Origin: Anastatus disparis | Lineage: Eukaryota > Arthropoda > Insecta > Hymenoptera > Eupelmidae | NCBI GenBank assembly: GCA_017163975.1 | Contig: JAFFSR010000309.1 | Location: forward strand, 2,707,501-2,771,500 | Length of the DNA: 64,000 nucleotides | Reading direction: 5' to 3' | Shown: positions 43,437-56,478 of the stretch, in pieces | Layout of the letters: each line of letters starts with the position of its first letter | Position numbering within the stretch: the stretch's first letter is position 1 | Made by a program: the position numbers and the translations under genes | Notes under the pieces: model-generated | What the model saw: only the letters and a program-made list of their open reading frames with translations | Told to the model about the DNA's origin: nothing | The model's database searches: none

Positions 43437-44704
43437 AACTCACCTAACAAAAAAACAGAATTCGTCGAAAATCTGAAAATGTTCTATTGGATACCCAAAA
43501 TATACAAAAAAAAATTTAGAGGTCCAGGTCAAAGGGGTCAGGATTTAAACGTGATCAAATTTTTCGAATTTTCCAAATTTTTCGCTAAATAAATATTTAA
43601 ATGAATTTTTTCCTCAAAAACTATCAATTTTTCGTTAAAACTTAATAAAATACTTTTTCTTGGAAATTAGATGTAGATTTCACCTGAATTTTTGCTAATT
43701 ATAATATACTGATTTTTATGCTTACTTGATCGATTTAAACATACTATTTAGTATATCTAAAAATCGAGCAGGTTAAATTGGCTTTTTAAAGTCTTATTTT
43801 TTTCGTTTTTTTATGATGAAAAAATATACGAAGCCTCCAGTTGGGCAGCCTTCTCAAAGTTACTTAATTGTGCAAAAAAGTCTGGATAAATCGTTATTTT
43901 GGATCAATGATGAGATTCGTGATTTTTTTTCTGAAAAAGTATTGATTTTTGGGACAAATGTATAAAAATGTTTTTTATTGGAAATTGTATGTAAAATGTA
44001 TGTAAATTTTTGTAAACCATTATTTGCTAAACATCACAAATTATAAATGAAATTTTGAAATTTAAAAATTTATTTTTTGTCAACTTTTTAGTATATATGG
44101 TTCATAATGTCTTAAATTACAATTTGTAAAAATATGTTCATATTCTACACATGATTTCCAATAAAAAACATTTTTATACATTTGTCCCAAAAATCAATAC
44201 TTTTTCAGAAAAAAAATCACGAATCTCATCATTGATCCAAAATAACGATTTATCCAGACTTTTTTGCACAATTAAGTAACTTTGAGAAGGCTGCCCAACT
44301 GGAGGCTTCGTATATTTTTTCATCATAAAAAAACGAAAAAAATAAGACTTTAAAAAGCCAATTTAACCTGCTCGATTTTTAGATATACTAAATAGTATGT
44401 TTAAATCGATCAAGTAAGCATAAAAATCAGTATATTATAATTAGCAAAAATTCAGGTGAAATCTACATCTAATTTCCAAGAAAAAGTATTTTATTAAGTT
44501 TTAACGAAAAATTGATAGTTTTTGAGGAAAAAATTCATTTAAATATTTATTTAGCGAAAAATTTGGAAAATTCGAAAAATTTGATCACGTTTAAATCCTG
44601 ACCACTTTGACCTGGACCTCTAAAATTTTTTTTGTATATTTTGGGTATCAAATAGAACATTTTCACAGATTTTCGACGAATTCTATTTTTTTGTTAGGTG
44701 AGTT
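43437..44704. mobile_element. 1.27-kb foldback (long palindrome) element
   Basis: The left end AACTCACCTAACAAAAAAAC is mirrored by GTTTTTTTGTTAGGTGAGTT-type sequence at the right. The arms (about 43437-43985 and 44160-44704) are roughly 550 bp and nearly perfect complements, with only a few differences such as AGGGGTCAGG versus AGTGGTCAGG. The loop is about 170 bp. No ORF. It sits at the centre of the larger R3 inverted repeat. Confidence 0.88.
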
Positions 44705-44829
44705 ACGCTTTTTGAAGTTGCGCACCAGTAATGCTTAGTATATTGCTGTGTCCAAAAATCTACTGCACATACTGGGGGTTTCTTCATAGATAAGCTGTAT
44801 CGACCAATCAGAAAGCTTCCTTAGAGCTA
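44705..44829 (+). other. Spacer with CCAAT-like and TATA-like motifs
   Basis: Unique sequence between the foldback and R3. GACCAATCAGAAAG near 44804 and GCTATTTAACGCGTG near 44826 lie just before the exon-like block and could be a relic promoter. Confidence 0.3.
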
Positions 44830-45785
44830 TTTAACGCGTGATAAATTTTGTGAACACGGCGAGCGCAACCCCGAGAAGCATTTGGAACAAAGCCGATGTA
44901 AGAAAACAAAAAAAAGATACTCTTGTGTCTTTTGTGTCAGACGATTGTGAGGACTTTGATAATAACGGATTTCACTTCGTTAAAAATAATCACCATCAAC
45001 TTTACTGTAATCCTTCGAGTCGCAAAGGCGAATATTCGAGAGCCAACATTTTATTTCTTGCAGGTAAGATAAAAATATTTCATTTTTCACTATGAATTTT
45101 ATAAATTGAAATTATTTTCATCATTTAAATGAGATTAAAAGTATTATTTTCATTGTTAAAATATGTTAGAATAAATTACTCCGTTTTTAATAAAATTTAT
45201 TATGATTGAAAATAGACTAAAAAATGAATAAGAGAAGATTTTTTTTTAAATCAACTTATTATTTCTTAATGAAAAAAATAGTATTTATTATTTAACCTAT
45301 TTTGAATATATATTCCAACCATATAAATTTTCATTATCGTAGACGATCTTAGACTCCTATTCATATACCTAACTCAAATAGCGGTTGTTACTTGAACCTA
45401 ATTCTGTCTTTGTCGCTCCATGATGAGAATAAATGATAGATGATAAAACCGTTACTTGAGATCTAATAGCTACACTGGAAAAAAAATTTCTTTGTAACGA
45501 AAAAAATTTTATTGTGTTGAATAGATCCTTTCTGGTTATAGGTGAAATACTTTTTATATCAATATCATTTATTCCGTCAGTAAAAATAACATTTTTAAAT
45601 ATCAATGAAATATTGCTCAACATACATAAGATATTTCTTAAACTTAAAAATATCTCATACTGGAAATTATTAATTTTTTTTTAAATTAATATTTCGTAAT
45701 GAAAATAAAATTTTTTTCCTCTAATAAAATATTTTTATGCATTTAAAAAATATTTCGAATTAATTCATTTCTTCGTACCAAATAT
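44830..45785 (-). repeat. Large inverted repeat R3, right arm
   Basis: Reverse complement of 36215-37216. It includes the exon-like block at 44880-45066 (SFVSDDCEDFDNNGFHFVKN, then CAG|GTAAGAT) and an F end at 45473 (TACACTGGAAAAAAA). It ends at CGTACCAAAT, where the next repeat begins. Confidence 0.75.
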
Positions 45786-45953
45786 TGGCCAAGGGGAATT
45801 TTTAATTGGTTTCTCCTGGTCTCCTAGTTCTATTTCACAGAGAAAAATTCAGAAAAATTTTTCCAAAATTTTTCCGGGGATTGAACTCCGGTCTACTACA
45901 GCATGAGCCAAGAGCCTTAGTCCCTTCGCTACCACCAATTCTACTTATAGGTA
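45786..45953 (-). repeat. tRNA-like/possible SINE, uninterrupted copy
   Basis: On the minus strand TGGTAGCGAAGGGACTAAGG (box A-like, near 45935) is followed about 45 bp later by GTTCAATCC, a perfect match to the box B consensus GWTCRANNC. An AATTTTTCTGAATTT body then continues to about 45790. This copy is the empty-site reference for LTR-1. Confidence 0.55.
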
Positions 45954-46706
45954 GATAGATGTAGATAGATATTATTTTATTTTGTAAAAGAGTACAAAAA
46001 CGTGTAATACAATTTGTAAATATAGAAACAATAAATATTGCACAAAAAGTATAAATATATATGTAAATGTTAATATTGCACAATTAATATCACAGTCAGT
46101 CACTAAATCTAATAATATTGAATAAGTAAGTCACAAACTAAAATAAATAAAAGTGATATCACAAAGTAATCATAAAATACACGCAATATAAATAAAAATA
46201 ATCATATAAATAAAAATCAGTCATACAATATCTATTAGTCACAATATTAAAATTAAAAAGAATTAAATTTAATACATAATAAAATAAAATAACAAGCGTA
46301 CGCAATAGCATGAAACGCAGTCAAGAATAAAATCAAATAAGAACTCTCACTCACCAACCATTCAGCCAACACTCATACAACAAATACACTCACACCTTAA
46401 GCCTATATAGAGGACGTTACAGAAATAAATTCAATAAATTAACATAAATTAACGTAAATTAATAGTGAAAAGTATTAATCTAGGTCGAGCAAGTACCCTC
46501 TCACCGCTGATTTAAACCAACTGAGAGATGGAAGATGTTTAATCTCAGCAGGTAGGGAGTTCCAAAAATGCGCACCTTGAACTTGGAAGGAATTCCTGCC
46601 AACCTCAGTACACATAAAGGGCACCGCTAGATCCCTGATTTCTCCCCTAGTAGCCACCCTTGGTAAAAATCTAGTAAAGAGACCCATTAGATGCTCCGGA
46701 GTATTC
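45954..46706 (-). mobile_element. 5'-truncated LINE, 3' end only
   Basis: The minus-strand ORF (46708-46475) is the C-terminus of a LINE ORF2: RNSFQVQGAHFWNSLPAEI then SLSWFK and VRGYLL, a typical CR1/Jockey-type tail. About 520 bp of 3' UTR follow, ending in a TATC-type short repeat. A 7-bp target duplication TACCTAT (minus strand) flanks it at 45947-45953 and 46707-46709/49344-49347. The empty site exists near 4191-4200. Probably the same family as the LINE at 53939-58529. Confidence 0.85.
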
Positions 46707-46709
46707 ATA

Positions 46710-49341
46710 CACTGTTAAAAAAAGCAGGAATTTTAATGTATTTTTCAGCGCCATTCATACATGAATTTTAATGTACTTGGAAATGAAAGCTCATTTTATG
46801 TATTTTCGCATTAATATTCATGTTATTTTCTACAAATTTTTCTGTATAATAAACATGAATTTCCAACGACGTACATAAATATCGCATTAATGTATATATA
46901 TTGAATTTCTAATGTATCAGTACGTGAAATATAATTCATAAATGCTTCAATTTTTATGTTACTTTTAATGTTAATTGTTTTAAAAATCAAGCACATAGAA
47001 AAAAATTCTAGTAAAATACGTTTTTACAAATTTAATGCAGCTAGAGATTTTTTTAATGCAAAGTGCATTAAATTTCATGTTTGATTACTGAAAATTTCCA
47101 GTTGTTTCGTTTTTACTAAATTTAATGTGAATACGACATTTTCAATGTGAAATACGTTTAATTTTAAGCAAAACCTCTGGAAATTTTCAGCAAATTAGTT
47201 TTTTATTTAAAATTTAATGCGGATCAAGATTTTTAATGTAATATACATTTCATTTCGGGTTTGAATGCAAACAATTTCCAGCACTTTCGTTTTTAGTAAA
47301 TTTTATGTGAATATGACATTTTTTATGTGGAATACGTTAAATTTTAAGCAGAACATAAAACAAATTTTTAGAAAATTGATTTTCATTCAAAATTTAATGC
47401 AGATCAATATTTTTAATGTAATGTACATTATATTTCGGGTTTGATTGCAGGAAATTTCCGGTAGTTTTGTTTTCAGTAAATTTAATACAGATATAACTTT
47501 TTCAACGAGAAGCACGTCAAATTTTAAGCAAAATATCAGAAAACTTTTAGCAAATTGGTTTTTATTCAAAATTTAATGCTGATCAAGATTTTTAATGCAA
47601 TGTGCATTATATTTCGGGCACCATTGCAGAAAATTTCTAGCAGTTTCGTTTTTAGTAAATTTAACGTGAATATGACATTTTTAACGTGGAATGCCTTAAA
47701 TTTTAAATAAAATCTCCAAAAATTTTCAGCGAATTAGTTTTCATTCAAAATTTAATGCAGATACAGATTTTTAATGTAGTGTACATTATAATACAGACTC
47801 AATTGCAATTAATTTCCAATATTTTTGTTTTTAGTAAATTTAATGTTAATATGACATTTTTAATATGAAATACATTAAATTTCAAGCAGAACATCAAGAG
47901 ATTTTTTAAAATTTTTTTCCCATCCAAAATTTAATGCAGACCTGGATTTTTCATATAGAGTGCATTAAAGTTTAATTTCAATCGCAAAAAATTTTCAACA
48001 GTTTCGTTTTTAATACATTAAATGCAAACGCAACATTTCAATGCGAAGTACATTAAATTTAAGCCAATCATGCAATTTTCAGCAAATTTGTTCTTAGTGA
48101 AAATTTAATGCAGATCAAGATTTTTTAATATAGAATGCATTAAATTTCAAACTAAATTGTAAAAAATTTCATTCAGCTTCATTTTTAGTAAATTTAATGC
48201 AAATCGAAATTTTTTATTGTAAATGCATAAAATTTAAAGTTACATGGCAAAAAATTGCTTGAGCTTCTTGATTATGCCGATAGGAGGTCGCGCGTTGATG
48301 CGCGTTTTGTCCCCAAGCGGTGGGAAGAGACCTCACTTACTATATAAGCCGGCCGTTTTGTGTAGACACACATGCGCAGCGGCTGTCGTATAACCATATA
48401 AATGCGACATTATAAGTAAATTTGAATGTATTGTATGCGGATATGTATTGATATATAAGTATGTGTTATAAAATAATATATTCCAAGTATCATGTAAATA
48501 AAAATCCACTCAGTGTTTCATAGTTACCATATATAAAATATACTATGGAAAAAATAGAATTCGAACAGAATTGTAAGAAAAATCATCAGATTTGCAAAAA
48601 AAAGGATCAAAACAACAAATTAAATACTTAAGAGAAAATAATGTAATAAGAAATTATCTTAATCTCATTACTGACAAATTAACAAAACTTTAATATATTT
48701 TCTGAAAAAATTTTAGGTGTATTGCACAAAATTTTAAGTACATACATTTCAAAATGGGAAGGTGTGATTGCTGGAAATTTTATGCAATTTTATATGAATA
48801 TTCAAGCTGGTACATTAATTTAAGTTTAGAAAAGCTCATCTGAAATTTTATACATTTTCACTTTAAATTTGAAGCACTTTAACCTTAAATTTCATGTAGG
48901 TATACTAAAAAGTGGATATGCGAATTATTAGAAATGCTATGTAGTTCTACGTGAAATTTTATTCATTTTACATGAATATTTAAGCAAGTACATACAATTA
49001 AGCTTGTATAAAGTCACCTGAAATTTAATATATTTTTACATAAAATTTTAAGCATATTGCACAAAATTTCATGTGAGTACATAAAAAACTGAAGGGCGCA
49101 AGTTGCTGAAAATTCTGTTCAGATCTACATGAAATTTTATTTATTCTACAATAATATTCAAGCTAGTGCATTAAATTCGCACAACAAAAATTGCTTGAAA
49201 TTTTATGCTCTCGTACATTAAATTTAGAGCAGATTTAGTGAAAAAATTATGTATTTACATGACTTGTGCTTTCATGTGCTCCGATAAAATTTTGCTTCCA
49301 GTACTTTTACATGAATTTTCATGCATGTATTGTTGACAGTG
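46710..49341. mobile_element. Element A, copy 2 (inverted)
   Basis: It begins CACTGTTAAAAAAAGC and ends GTTGACAGTG, flanked by TA at 46708-46709 and 49342-49343. It is inserted in the LINE's own target duplication, so it is younger than the LINE. The TTTTAGTAAATTTAATGTGA-type anchor recurs at about 47110, 47290, 47470, 47650 and 47830, an ~180-bp tandem array. It is about 290 bp longer than copy 1. Confidence 0.8.
48265..48430 (+). promoter_or_regulatory. GC-richer, promoter-like island of element A copy 2
   Basis: Same island as 955-1110, here on the + strand: CTTACTATATAAGCCGG followed by CGTTTTGTGTAG and CACACATGCGCAG. The CpG-rich context and the TATA box are kept in both copies. Confidence 0.35.
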
Positions 49342-49343
49342 TA

Positions 49344-50450
49344 GGTATGAACTTATTTTAAATAAATGTGAATCGGAAGAGTGTAAATATGTTTAAATTT
49401 AAAGAACAATTCGAGAAACATCATACCTACTGAAAATATTGTATGAACTCTCATGTGAGATCTCATATGAAATCGTCTATGAAATCTCATATATATTTGT
49501 TGAATTTTGAAAATAAAATAATTATATGTGAGATCTCATGTCAGATCGCACATATATTTTTTTTATTTTAAAAATTCAACGAATATACATTGGATTTCAT
49601 ATGCGATCTCATAGGCAATTTCATGTGACATCTCATATGCAATCTCGTGTGCGATCTCATATGTGATCTCACATGGGATCTCTTATATATTTTATTCAAT
49701 TTAAAAAATTTGAAAAAGATATTTATTACTTTTTTATTTTTTTCGGCTTGTTCTTTAAATTTTGACAAACTTTAACATTAGCTATATTAATACCATTATT
49801 TTAGTTAAAATAAAAAATCCTTTGGAGCTGTTAATTTTTTATAAACTTAGATCGCAAATTAGACATCAAAGTTGACAAAACTAATCTCAAAATACTATGA
49901 ATTGAAAACTTGTATATAACTTTTCAAATATAAGATTTCGGTAAATTTCTTTGGTTGTCCGCACTCAAGTTGAATCCTACTACTTTTTTTCTTGAAGTGA
50001 AAAAACCGGATTAAATTCTCCATTTACTCATAAAATTGGATAACAAATATTATCACAAGGGGGAGCTTCATTATGCCCTCAATGTATTTAATTATATTGA
50101 TATTATAAATATGTATTCAAATACAGAACATCATCATATTCGATAAATTTAGTGGAGCCGCAAGACCCAATGCATCTTGCCCGGGGTTAGTATTCCTTAT
50201 TTTAGCCACTTCATTTAATTTGAATTGTATTTCATGGCGTCACTTTCCACTTCAGATCAGCTTTCGACTAACCTTACCGATCGAAAATAGCTAAAAAAGA
50301 TGTTTTTTACGCGCTTTCGCTTCTCATTTGTTAAAATTAATAGATATTTACAAGTGAAAAAATTTTGATATATATTTTTATCAAAAATAAACGAAATTAC
50401 TTATTTAGCTACTTTCGATGGGTAAAAAAGGTCTATACCTCATCTTCAAG
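49344..50450. repeat. Repeat unit XS, copy 2 (inverted)
   Basis: Reverse complement of 2870-4196, including the AGATC palindromic block (about 49430-49685) and the Z-like segment, present here once (about 49790-50080). The ORF at 49568-49768 is the same repeat translation as in copy 1. Confidence 0.7.
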
Positions 50451-51439
50451 AGTAAGCTGGAGCAAATGTGGTTACCGACCGAGAGGTAAAAATGTTATTT
50501 AATTATAAATGAAATAATTATACTGTTTTCAAAAGAAATTGTTATCGAGCGCAATTTTTTATACATTCATGGTTGTATAATAGATGTTTTTTTCATAATA
50601 TTCATCATATTTTAAACAAAAAGTAAGTAACCGTACTTACAATTTAATAAACAGTTGTAGTATAGAATTTTTTAATTTTTAAATTTTTCTTTAGGAAAAC
50701 CTATATTATTTAAATCTGTAAGACGCTATTGTAAATAATATGTAAAAATAATTTATCAGTACGATAAAAAAAATATATTAAGTACCAAGTCACTGTCAGT
50801 TCATTGAAAGTAGTTTGTCATAATGTTGTAAGACATAAATAAAGCTGCAACTGTTTTTACGGCGACATGCAAATTGTGTTACAATTGGTAAGACGTGTTA
50901 TCGTAAATCTAAACTATATGCAGCGTGCATCATAGAACGACACTACCTATTAATTAGAAAAACTGCCATTAATCAGTGAACTGACCCCGAGCCTCGTATA
51001 CATGATTTCGTCGGTGATATGAAATAAGTATCTCAATTTGTGAATATACAAATTCTGTACAAACCTTTGTATACGAACGGCATCGCTCCAGACCTCTCTA
51101 AAAAGTGATGGCCTTCTCAAGTGTAAAAGGCGATATGCATAATTGTAGTGACTAGTATCGTAACTATTACTTGTAAATAATGTCTAAATCTTCGTAAAAA
51201 CTTTGTTTTTATTATTATTCAATCGCCAAGTATAATTACGCTCGAATATAGTTCAAAACCATAATCCATAATAAGCATGCTTTATATAACGATTGTTTTG
51301 TAGATGTAGTATAGAATCATTTAATCGTAATTTTATTAATATATATAAGATATAAATAAATTGAATTACAGACCAAAATTTAGTTTAAGATTTGTTGACA
51401 TTAATTACAACTATAAGTGTAGGAAAAAATCAAATTTTT
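50451..51439. other. Unassigned, apparently single-copy stretch
   Basis: About 1 kb of moderately AT-rich sequence with a GC-richer middle (about 50850-51130). No ORF of note, no repeat shared with the rest of the window. Confidence 0.4.
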
Positions 51440-51603
51440 TTGTTTACACGAGATCTCACATGAGATTTCACGTGAGATCGGGCACCAGGAAAAATAAAAT
51501 TTTGCGGTACATGAGATCTCACGTGAGATCGTATGTGAGTTCTCATATGAGATCTCGTTTCATTTTCAATCGTGAGATCTTATGTCATTTTTTTCAGTAG
51601 GGT
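51440..51603. repeat. Short AGATCTCA-type palindromic repeat ending CAGTAGGG
   Basis: Iterated GAGATCTCACATGAGA units end in TTTTTTTCAGTAGGG, the complement of the CCCTACTGAAAA terminus of the element at 60160. The left terminus is missing or diverged. Confidence 0.6.
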
Positions 51604-51929
51604 TTATATCTTAAGGAGATGTAAAACGGACACTACACCTGTACTCATAAATATTAACTGGCTTTCCATTTTATTGTTGAATTTTCAGAAAAGAAATGCA
51701 TTAGCTTGTAGTATTTACCATGACAATTATTTTGTTAAATTTACTAATAAATTTATTTCTTAGTTTTTAAGATATTTGGATCCTGGTACAAAATCGAAAA
51801 ATTTTAACTATCATTATTGAAACCCGAAATTCTCAATAACTATAATAAATGAATTGATTTAAAAATTTAACTGAATAATCTTTATGGTACATACTACAAG
51901 CTACTGCATTTCTTTACGAAAAATTTAAT

Positions 51930-51933
51930 ATAA

Positions 51934-51979
<46 letters not shown>
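51930..51979. repeat. (TA)n(TG)n microsatellite
   Basis: A run of TA followed by about 15 TG dinucleotides. Confidence 0.95.
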
Positions 51980-51981
<2 letters not shown>

Positions 51982-52089
51982 AAAGAAAGAACTTAAAACA
52001 TCGATTTTTTAAATTTTATATATATAATAAAAATGCAATTAATTATTTACAAAATTACGAAATTAATAAAGAAAATAAATAAGTTTTTT

Positions 52090-52440
52090 GATAAAGGACT
52101 CAGCTGAGTGAGATATTCAAAGGGTCGACGAATGTATGGGTCAATGGATTGATAGATTAATACGTTTAAAGAGGAAAAAGTTGATTGGTTCGTTGGTGGA
52201 CCGTTGGATTAATGAAATGATAGGTCAATAAGTTGATAAATAGTTGAGTTGAATATAAATCTATGTTATTTTGAGTTGATATATTTATGAATTAATCGGT
52301 CGATGGATTGATAAATCAATGGGTTGATGGGTGGATATATGAATCTATCGACAGCTTGATCGATCGATGAGTCAATAGGTTGATAATAATCAATCAATAA
52401 TTAATTAATAATAATTAATTATTAAATTGTGAAATAAGGT
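52090..52440. repeat. Degenerate GATT/GATG simple-sequence block
   Basis: About 350 bp of imperfect tetranucleotide repeats (GGTTGATG, GGATTGAT, GGTCGATG and variants) that decay into AATTAATAAT. No coding frame. Confidence 0.75.
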
Positions 52441-52444
52441 AAGA

Positions 52445-53697
52445 AATTATTTTAAGTAACATTTCAATTATTTTAAAATTGAATGTTATTATAAAAAAAT
52501 TTTACTCAAAATAAGTGATTATTACATTAATTTTTAATAAAATAAATCCAGCTATTAATTCGCTTAGAGTATAGTGAATAAAAAGGAAATTTGAATTATA
52601 AGCTGATAAATTAATATTTTGTATGTTACTGGTTACATTTCATATACATATTTTATGTAATATTCTAAAATAATTAAAATAATAGTAATAATTAATTTTC
52701 TACATTGTAAATATCAAACTAAATAAAAAATAATTGATGAATCGACCATTTTAGTTAGGAAAATTTCTATTAGGGCTATTTTTAAATTATAAAATACACA
52801 GATATATAAAAATGCATTTTTATATATTTAATAAAGTGGTTTAGTCCAATAAAAACACATATCTTTTTATGATTACAATTTTTTATAGTTTTCACTATTA
52901 CTTTATTTATTTTATATAATCATTTACCGACATATTACCGGTTGAACACGATAAGATTTTTTTTTAAATTTTGATAAGGTATTTAATATTGCTTATACCA
53001 AACATAATAGCATAATAAGTAACTTTTTTTTATGCACGATGGCAAAATCTATTAACTATTCATAGCTTAAATTTAACTATTTCTAAATATAGGTATGTTT
53101 TACGTGAAATTTTAAACAAGAAATGTTGCGATTTATTTTATTTAAAAATAAATACTTTTCAGAAAATAAAATCAGAAATTTAAGTATTAAAAATAATGTT
53201 TGGCAAAAAATAAGTTGTATATTACATGTCATTTCCAACAAAAAATATTCTTATTACCAAAAGTTAATTACTAGAGAAAAATGGATTAAAAAGTTGATCT
53301 ATGCAAGGGATAAAGTTGAATTTAAACAGTTGAGAAAAATTAAATATTGGCAAAATGAAAAAATATAACCTTTAGAATTACTATTTTACAAAAATATTAT
53401 AAAAACCAGTTATTTGTCCTCACTAGATTGAAATGTAATTGTGATTGAAAAAGTCGGAAAAAGTTTTACCTACGAAAATTTCATAAATTGATGTAAGTAC
53501 ATTCTTTTTTAATTATAACTTTGTTATAATTAATAATTTTTACGTAAACGTAACTAATATTGATAAAGAGATGGGTTGTTAGATAAAGACTCAGAATTCA
53601 GCGTTATATTAATAAGATCTATTACGATCTGTTCTATTTATCAAACATGATATAAAATGACTTATCGTCGAAATCAATAAAATAATAAAATCAATAT
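52445..53697. other. Unassigned AT-rich stretch
   Basis: AT-rich sequence with no repeat that I can match. The 81-aa ORF at 53123-53368 is Lys/Ile/Asn-rich without motifs and is not credible as a gene. Confidence 0.4.
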
Positions 53698-53938
53698 TAC
53701 TAAAATTCTATTTGTACTCTTGCGTACTCTTGAATACTCATTGGTACTCTTGCATACTTTTCAATATTCATTCGTATTCTACAAATACTCATTCTTACTC
53801 TTGCATACTCATTAAATCTCTTTCAAACTTTTTCGTATTTATTTACCTAAAGCGTTCGCCAAAAGAGTATTGGAGAGTACGCATGAGAACTAAAGAATGC
53901 TTGAGAGTACGGAAGAGTTTTTCTATGAGTATTATAGT
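53698..53938. repeat. Small palindromic repeat G (TACTCTTGCATACTC motif)
   Basis: The left half has TACTCTTGCGTACTC-type units and the right half their complement (GAGTACGCATGAGAAC, GAGAGTACGGAAGAG), making a foldback of about 240 bp. It abuts the LINE at its broken 3' end. Confidence 0.6.
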
Positions 53939-56418
53939 GAGAAACCCCTCGCTCCCATTCTTATACCTAATATATATCTCACACATGAATTCTGCAGTCT
54001 TTGTATTCTTCTCTTCAAGCCCTGAGAAGCATTGAGCAGAACCACCGAACAGTAATCGAGATGCGGAAACAGCAGGGCGGTCGCAAGTTGTTTACGCAGA
54101 GCCTCCATGGTGTACCGACGAAAAAACCGCAAAGCATACAACATTCTGTTGAATTTTTTTGTAACCATATTAATGTGAGGCTCCTAAGAAAGCTTAGAGT
54201 CAAGCAAAACACCAAGACTCGTTACAATGTCAGAGAAAGGAATGCTGACACCTCCCTCAAGGTCAATCGTCCGTGGCGCCCCAGCATAAAATGAATTGAT
54301 AAAACGATTACTGCCAAAGACAATTGCCTTAGTCTTGCTAGCATTAGAAGTGAGTGAGGCACCAGCCGACCACTCCGACACCGCATTGACCGCCCTCTGT
54401 AAGATTAGAATACCTGTATACACATTCTCACGAGGAACTTGCGTATAAATCTGCAGGTCATCTGCATACAGTAGGTGCTCAACACAACCAGAGCCAAGAG
54501 CGTCACGTACGTTATTAATGTGAAGGCAAAACAACAAAGGCCCCTGTACCGATCCCTGTGGAACTCCTAGGTTGGTTGTTAGCCAACCTGATTCTTCTTG
54601 TAAATGTGTTGAAACCATTTGTTTCCTTCCTGAAATATAAGAGTTAATCCACACGAGAGCGGCCCTGGAAAACTCCATCGATCTAAGCCTTGCAAGTAAT
54701 TTAGAGAGAGAGATCGTGTCGAATGCCTTACTAAAGTCAAAAAGTAAAAGTAACGTGACGAGTTTTTTGTCAAGACCTGACCTTATATCGTCTGTTAATT
54801 TAAGTAAAGCTGTCTGCGTAGAGTGATTTTTTCTGTAACCAGTCTGCATGGGATCAAGTATCTTATTTGTAGTAATATATTCCTGCAATTGGTCGTAGGC
54901 GATCTTCTCCTGTACCTTCGAAACAAAACACAAAATCGCAATTGGCCTAAAATTTTTAGGCGACTTAGGTGCAGAACACTTTTTTAATGGCACAATACGT
55001 GCCTGCTTTCAAAGGCCAGGGAAGACCCTTCACGCAAAAGAAGAGTTGAACAGAGTTACAAGATGTTCACCAATAAATGGTAAGGCTTTAAGTATCACGC
55101 TTTGAGGAATGCCATCCTTGCCACGAGCCTGCAATGAGAAATAGGAAATCGCAAGAACAACATCATTGGTTGGTTTAAAAGCAAAACCATCTTCACTACA
55201 TTCAGTAAGAACCCTCTGGCGAAGCTCATCATCATCATGCGGTGAGACCGACACCCCAACAAAGTGCGCGTTAAGCTCATCAAGAGTGAATCCATTCAAG
55301 TCCCCTTGAGGTCCGGTTAAGAGTCCCAGGTCTCTCAGCTCCTTACAGACATTACCATTTGCAAGTGCTTCGAACAGTCTATTATGATAGTATGTGGTCT
55401 TTGCAAGTTCAGTCTGTTCGTCTACCGTTTTACGTAAATGCAGAAACTTAGTTAGGTATTGCGTTTCGTTCGTCCGTTTATATCTTTTGTAAGTAGCATC
55501 TCGCTTGCGCCGCATCTGCGACAATTCTTTATTTAACCATGGTGGGCTATTCTTCGTATGTTTAAGTATTTTCACTGGTGCTAAACTCTCTATGACAGAA
55601 GTAAAATTGTCACAAATGCAGCCAAGTGCAGACTCTGGGTCGACAGTACCAGCTGTTAATGGTGTCTAATCATAGCCGGTTAGTTTCTCTAGTAATTCAT
55701 TTTGACAAATGCTTTTATAGTTTTTATATCTAATTGACTTGTGATCCATAGTGCACGTATTATAAGCAATAGAAACGTCAATTAAGTGCTGACTATGAAA
55801 ATTCGCAGGTAAGTTACGTGCGTCAAGTACATTGTCATTGTCATCCACAAGAATCAGGTCTATCCATGTGTGAGAAGATGGAGTTATATGCGTGGCACCA
55901 TGCTGGACCAACTGAAGCGAAAGCTCCACTGTTAGTTTACTAAAAAACCTCGCATCCCTGCTTTCTCGCAGGAGATCGGCATTCAGATCCCCCATTATAA
56001 TTTTATGTGAAAAATCATGAGATAAATCTCTTAAAGAATTTAACAAATCAGAATTTTTCGTGAATGAAATGGCAGGAGGGCGATAAATGACAGAAACCAG
56101 CACAGGTTCAGAGTCGCCATCCTTAATCGAACAAAAAATATATTCTGGCACTTTAGGTTTACCTCTGCTAGTAATGGTTGTGGTACTAGAAAGAGCTAGT
56201 ACTTCACATTTTAAATTATTTTTAACATAGAGGGCAACCCCTCCTCCATGAAGGTTTCTGTCCTGCCTGAACAACTTATAATCCTTAATCCGAATGACGT
56301 CATCCGAGGCAGTCGGTCCCAGCCAGGTTTCAGCCACTTCAAACAGATAATAAGAGGGACCATCGCATAAGAGCTCGCGCACCTGTTCAATGTGAGCTCT
56401 TAATGAGGTCACATTCAA
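53939..56418 (-). pseudogene. LINE ORF2: endonuclease and reverse transcriptase, broken
   Basis: One frame runs throughout, open from about 56478 upstream and interrupted by stops at 55666-55668 (TAG), 55030-55032 and 55009-55011 (both TGA) and 54184-54186 (TAG). The APE-type endonuclease shows AETWLG, YRPP, GDLNAD and SSHTWIDLILVDD. The RT shows NFRPIAI, LLLFDFSKAFDT, GVPQGSVQGPLLF, the catalytic YADDLQIY and SLGVLLDSKLS. The C-terminal NSCVRYILGIR motif is the last piece before truncation. The stops are consistent with neutral decay. In life it would nick DNA and prime reverse transcription on the target. Confidence 0.9.
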
Positions 56419-56478
56419 AAAGCCCGCTCGCAGTTCACCCTTTATCCCCTTGCGATTCCTCGGGCAGATATGGTGTAG

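Noticed and set aside
45878..45953. Functional tRNA gene
   Set aside because: Box A and box B are present but the cloverleaf does not form and the unit continues as a repeat body; a SINE-like relic is more likely.
53123..53368. 81-aa ORF as a small gene
   Set aside because: Lys/Asn/Ile-rich, as expected by chance in AT-rich DNA; no motif and no support.
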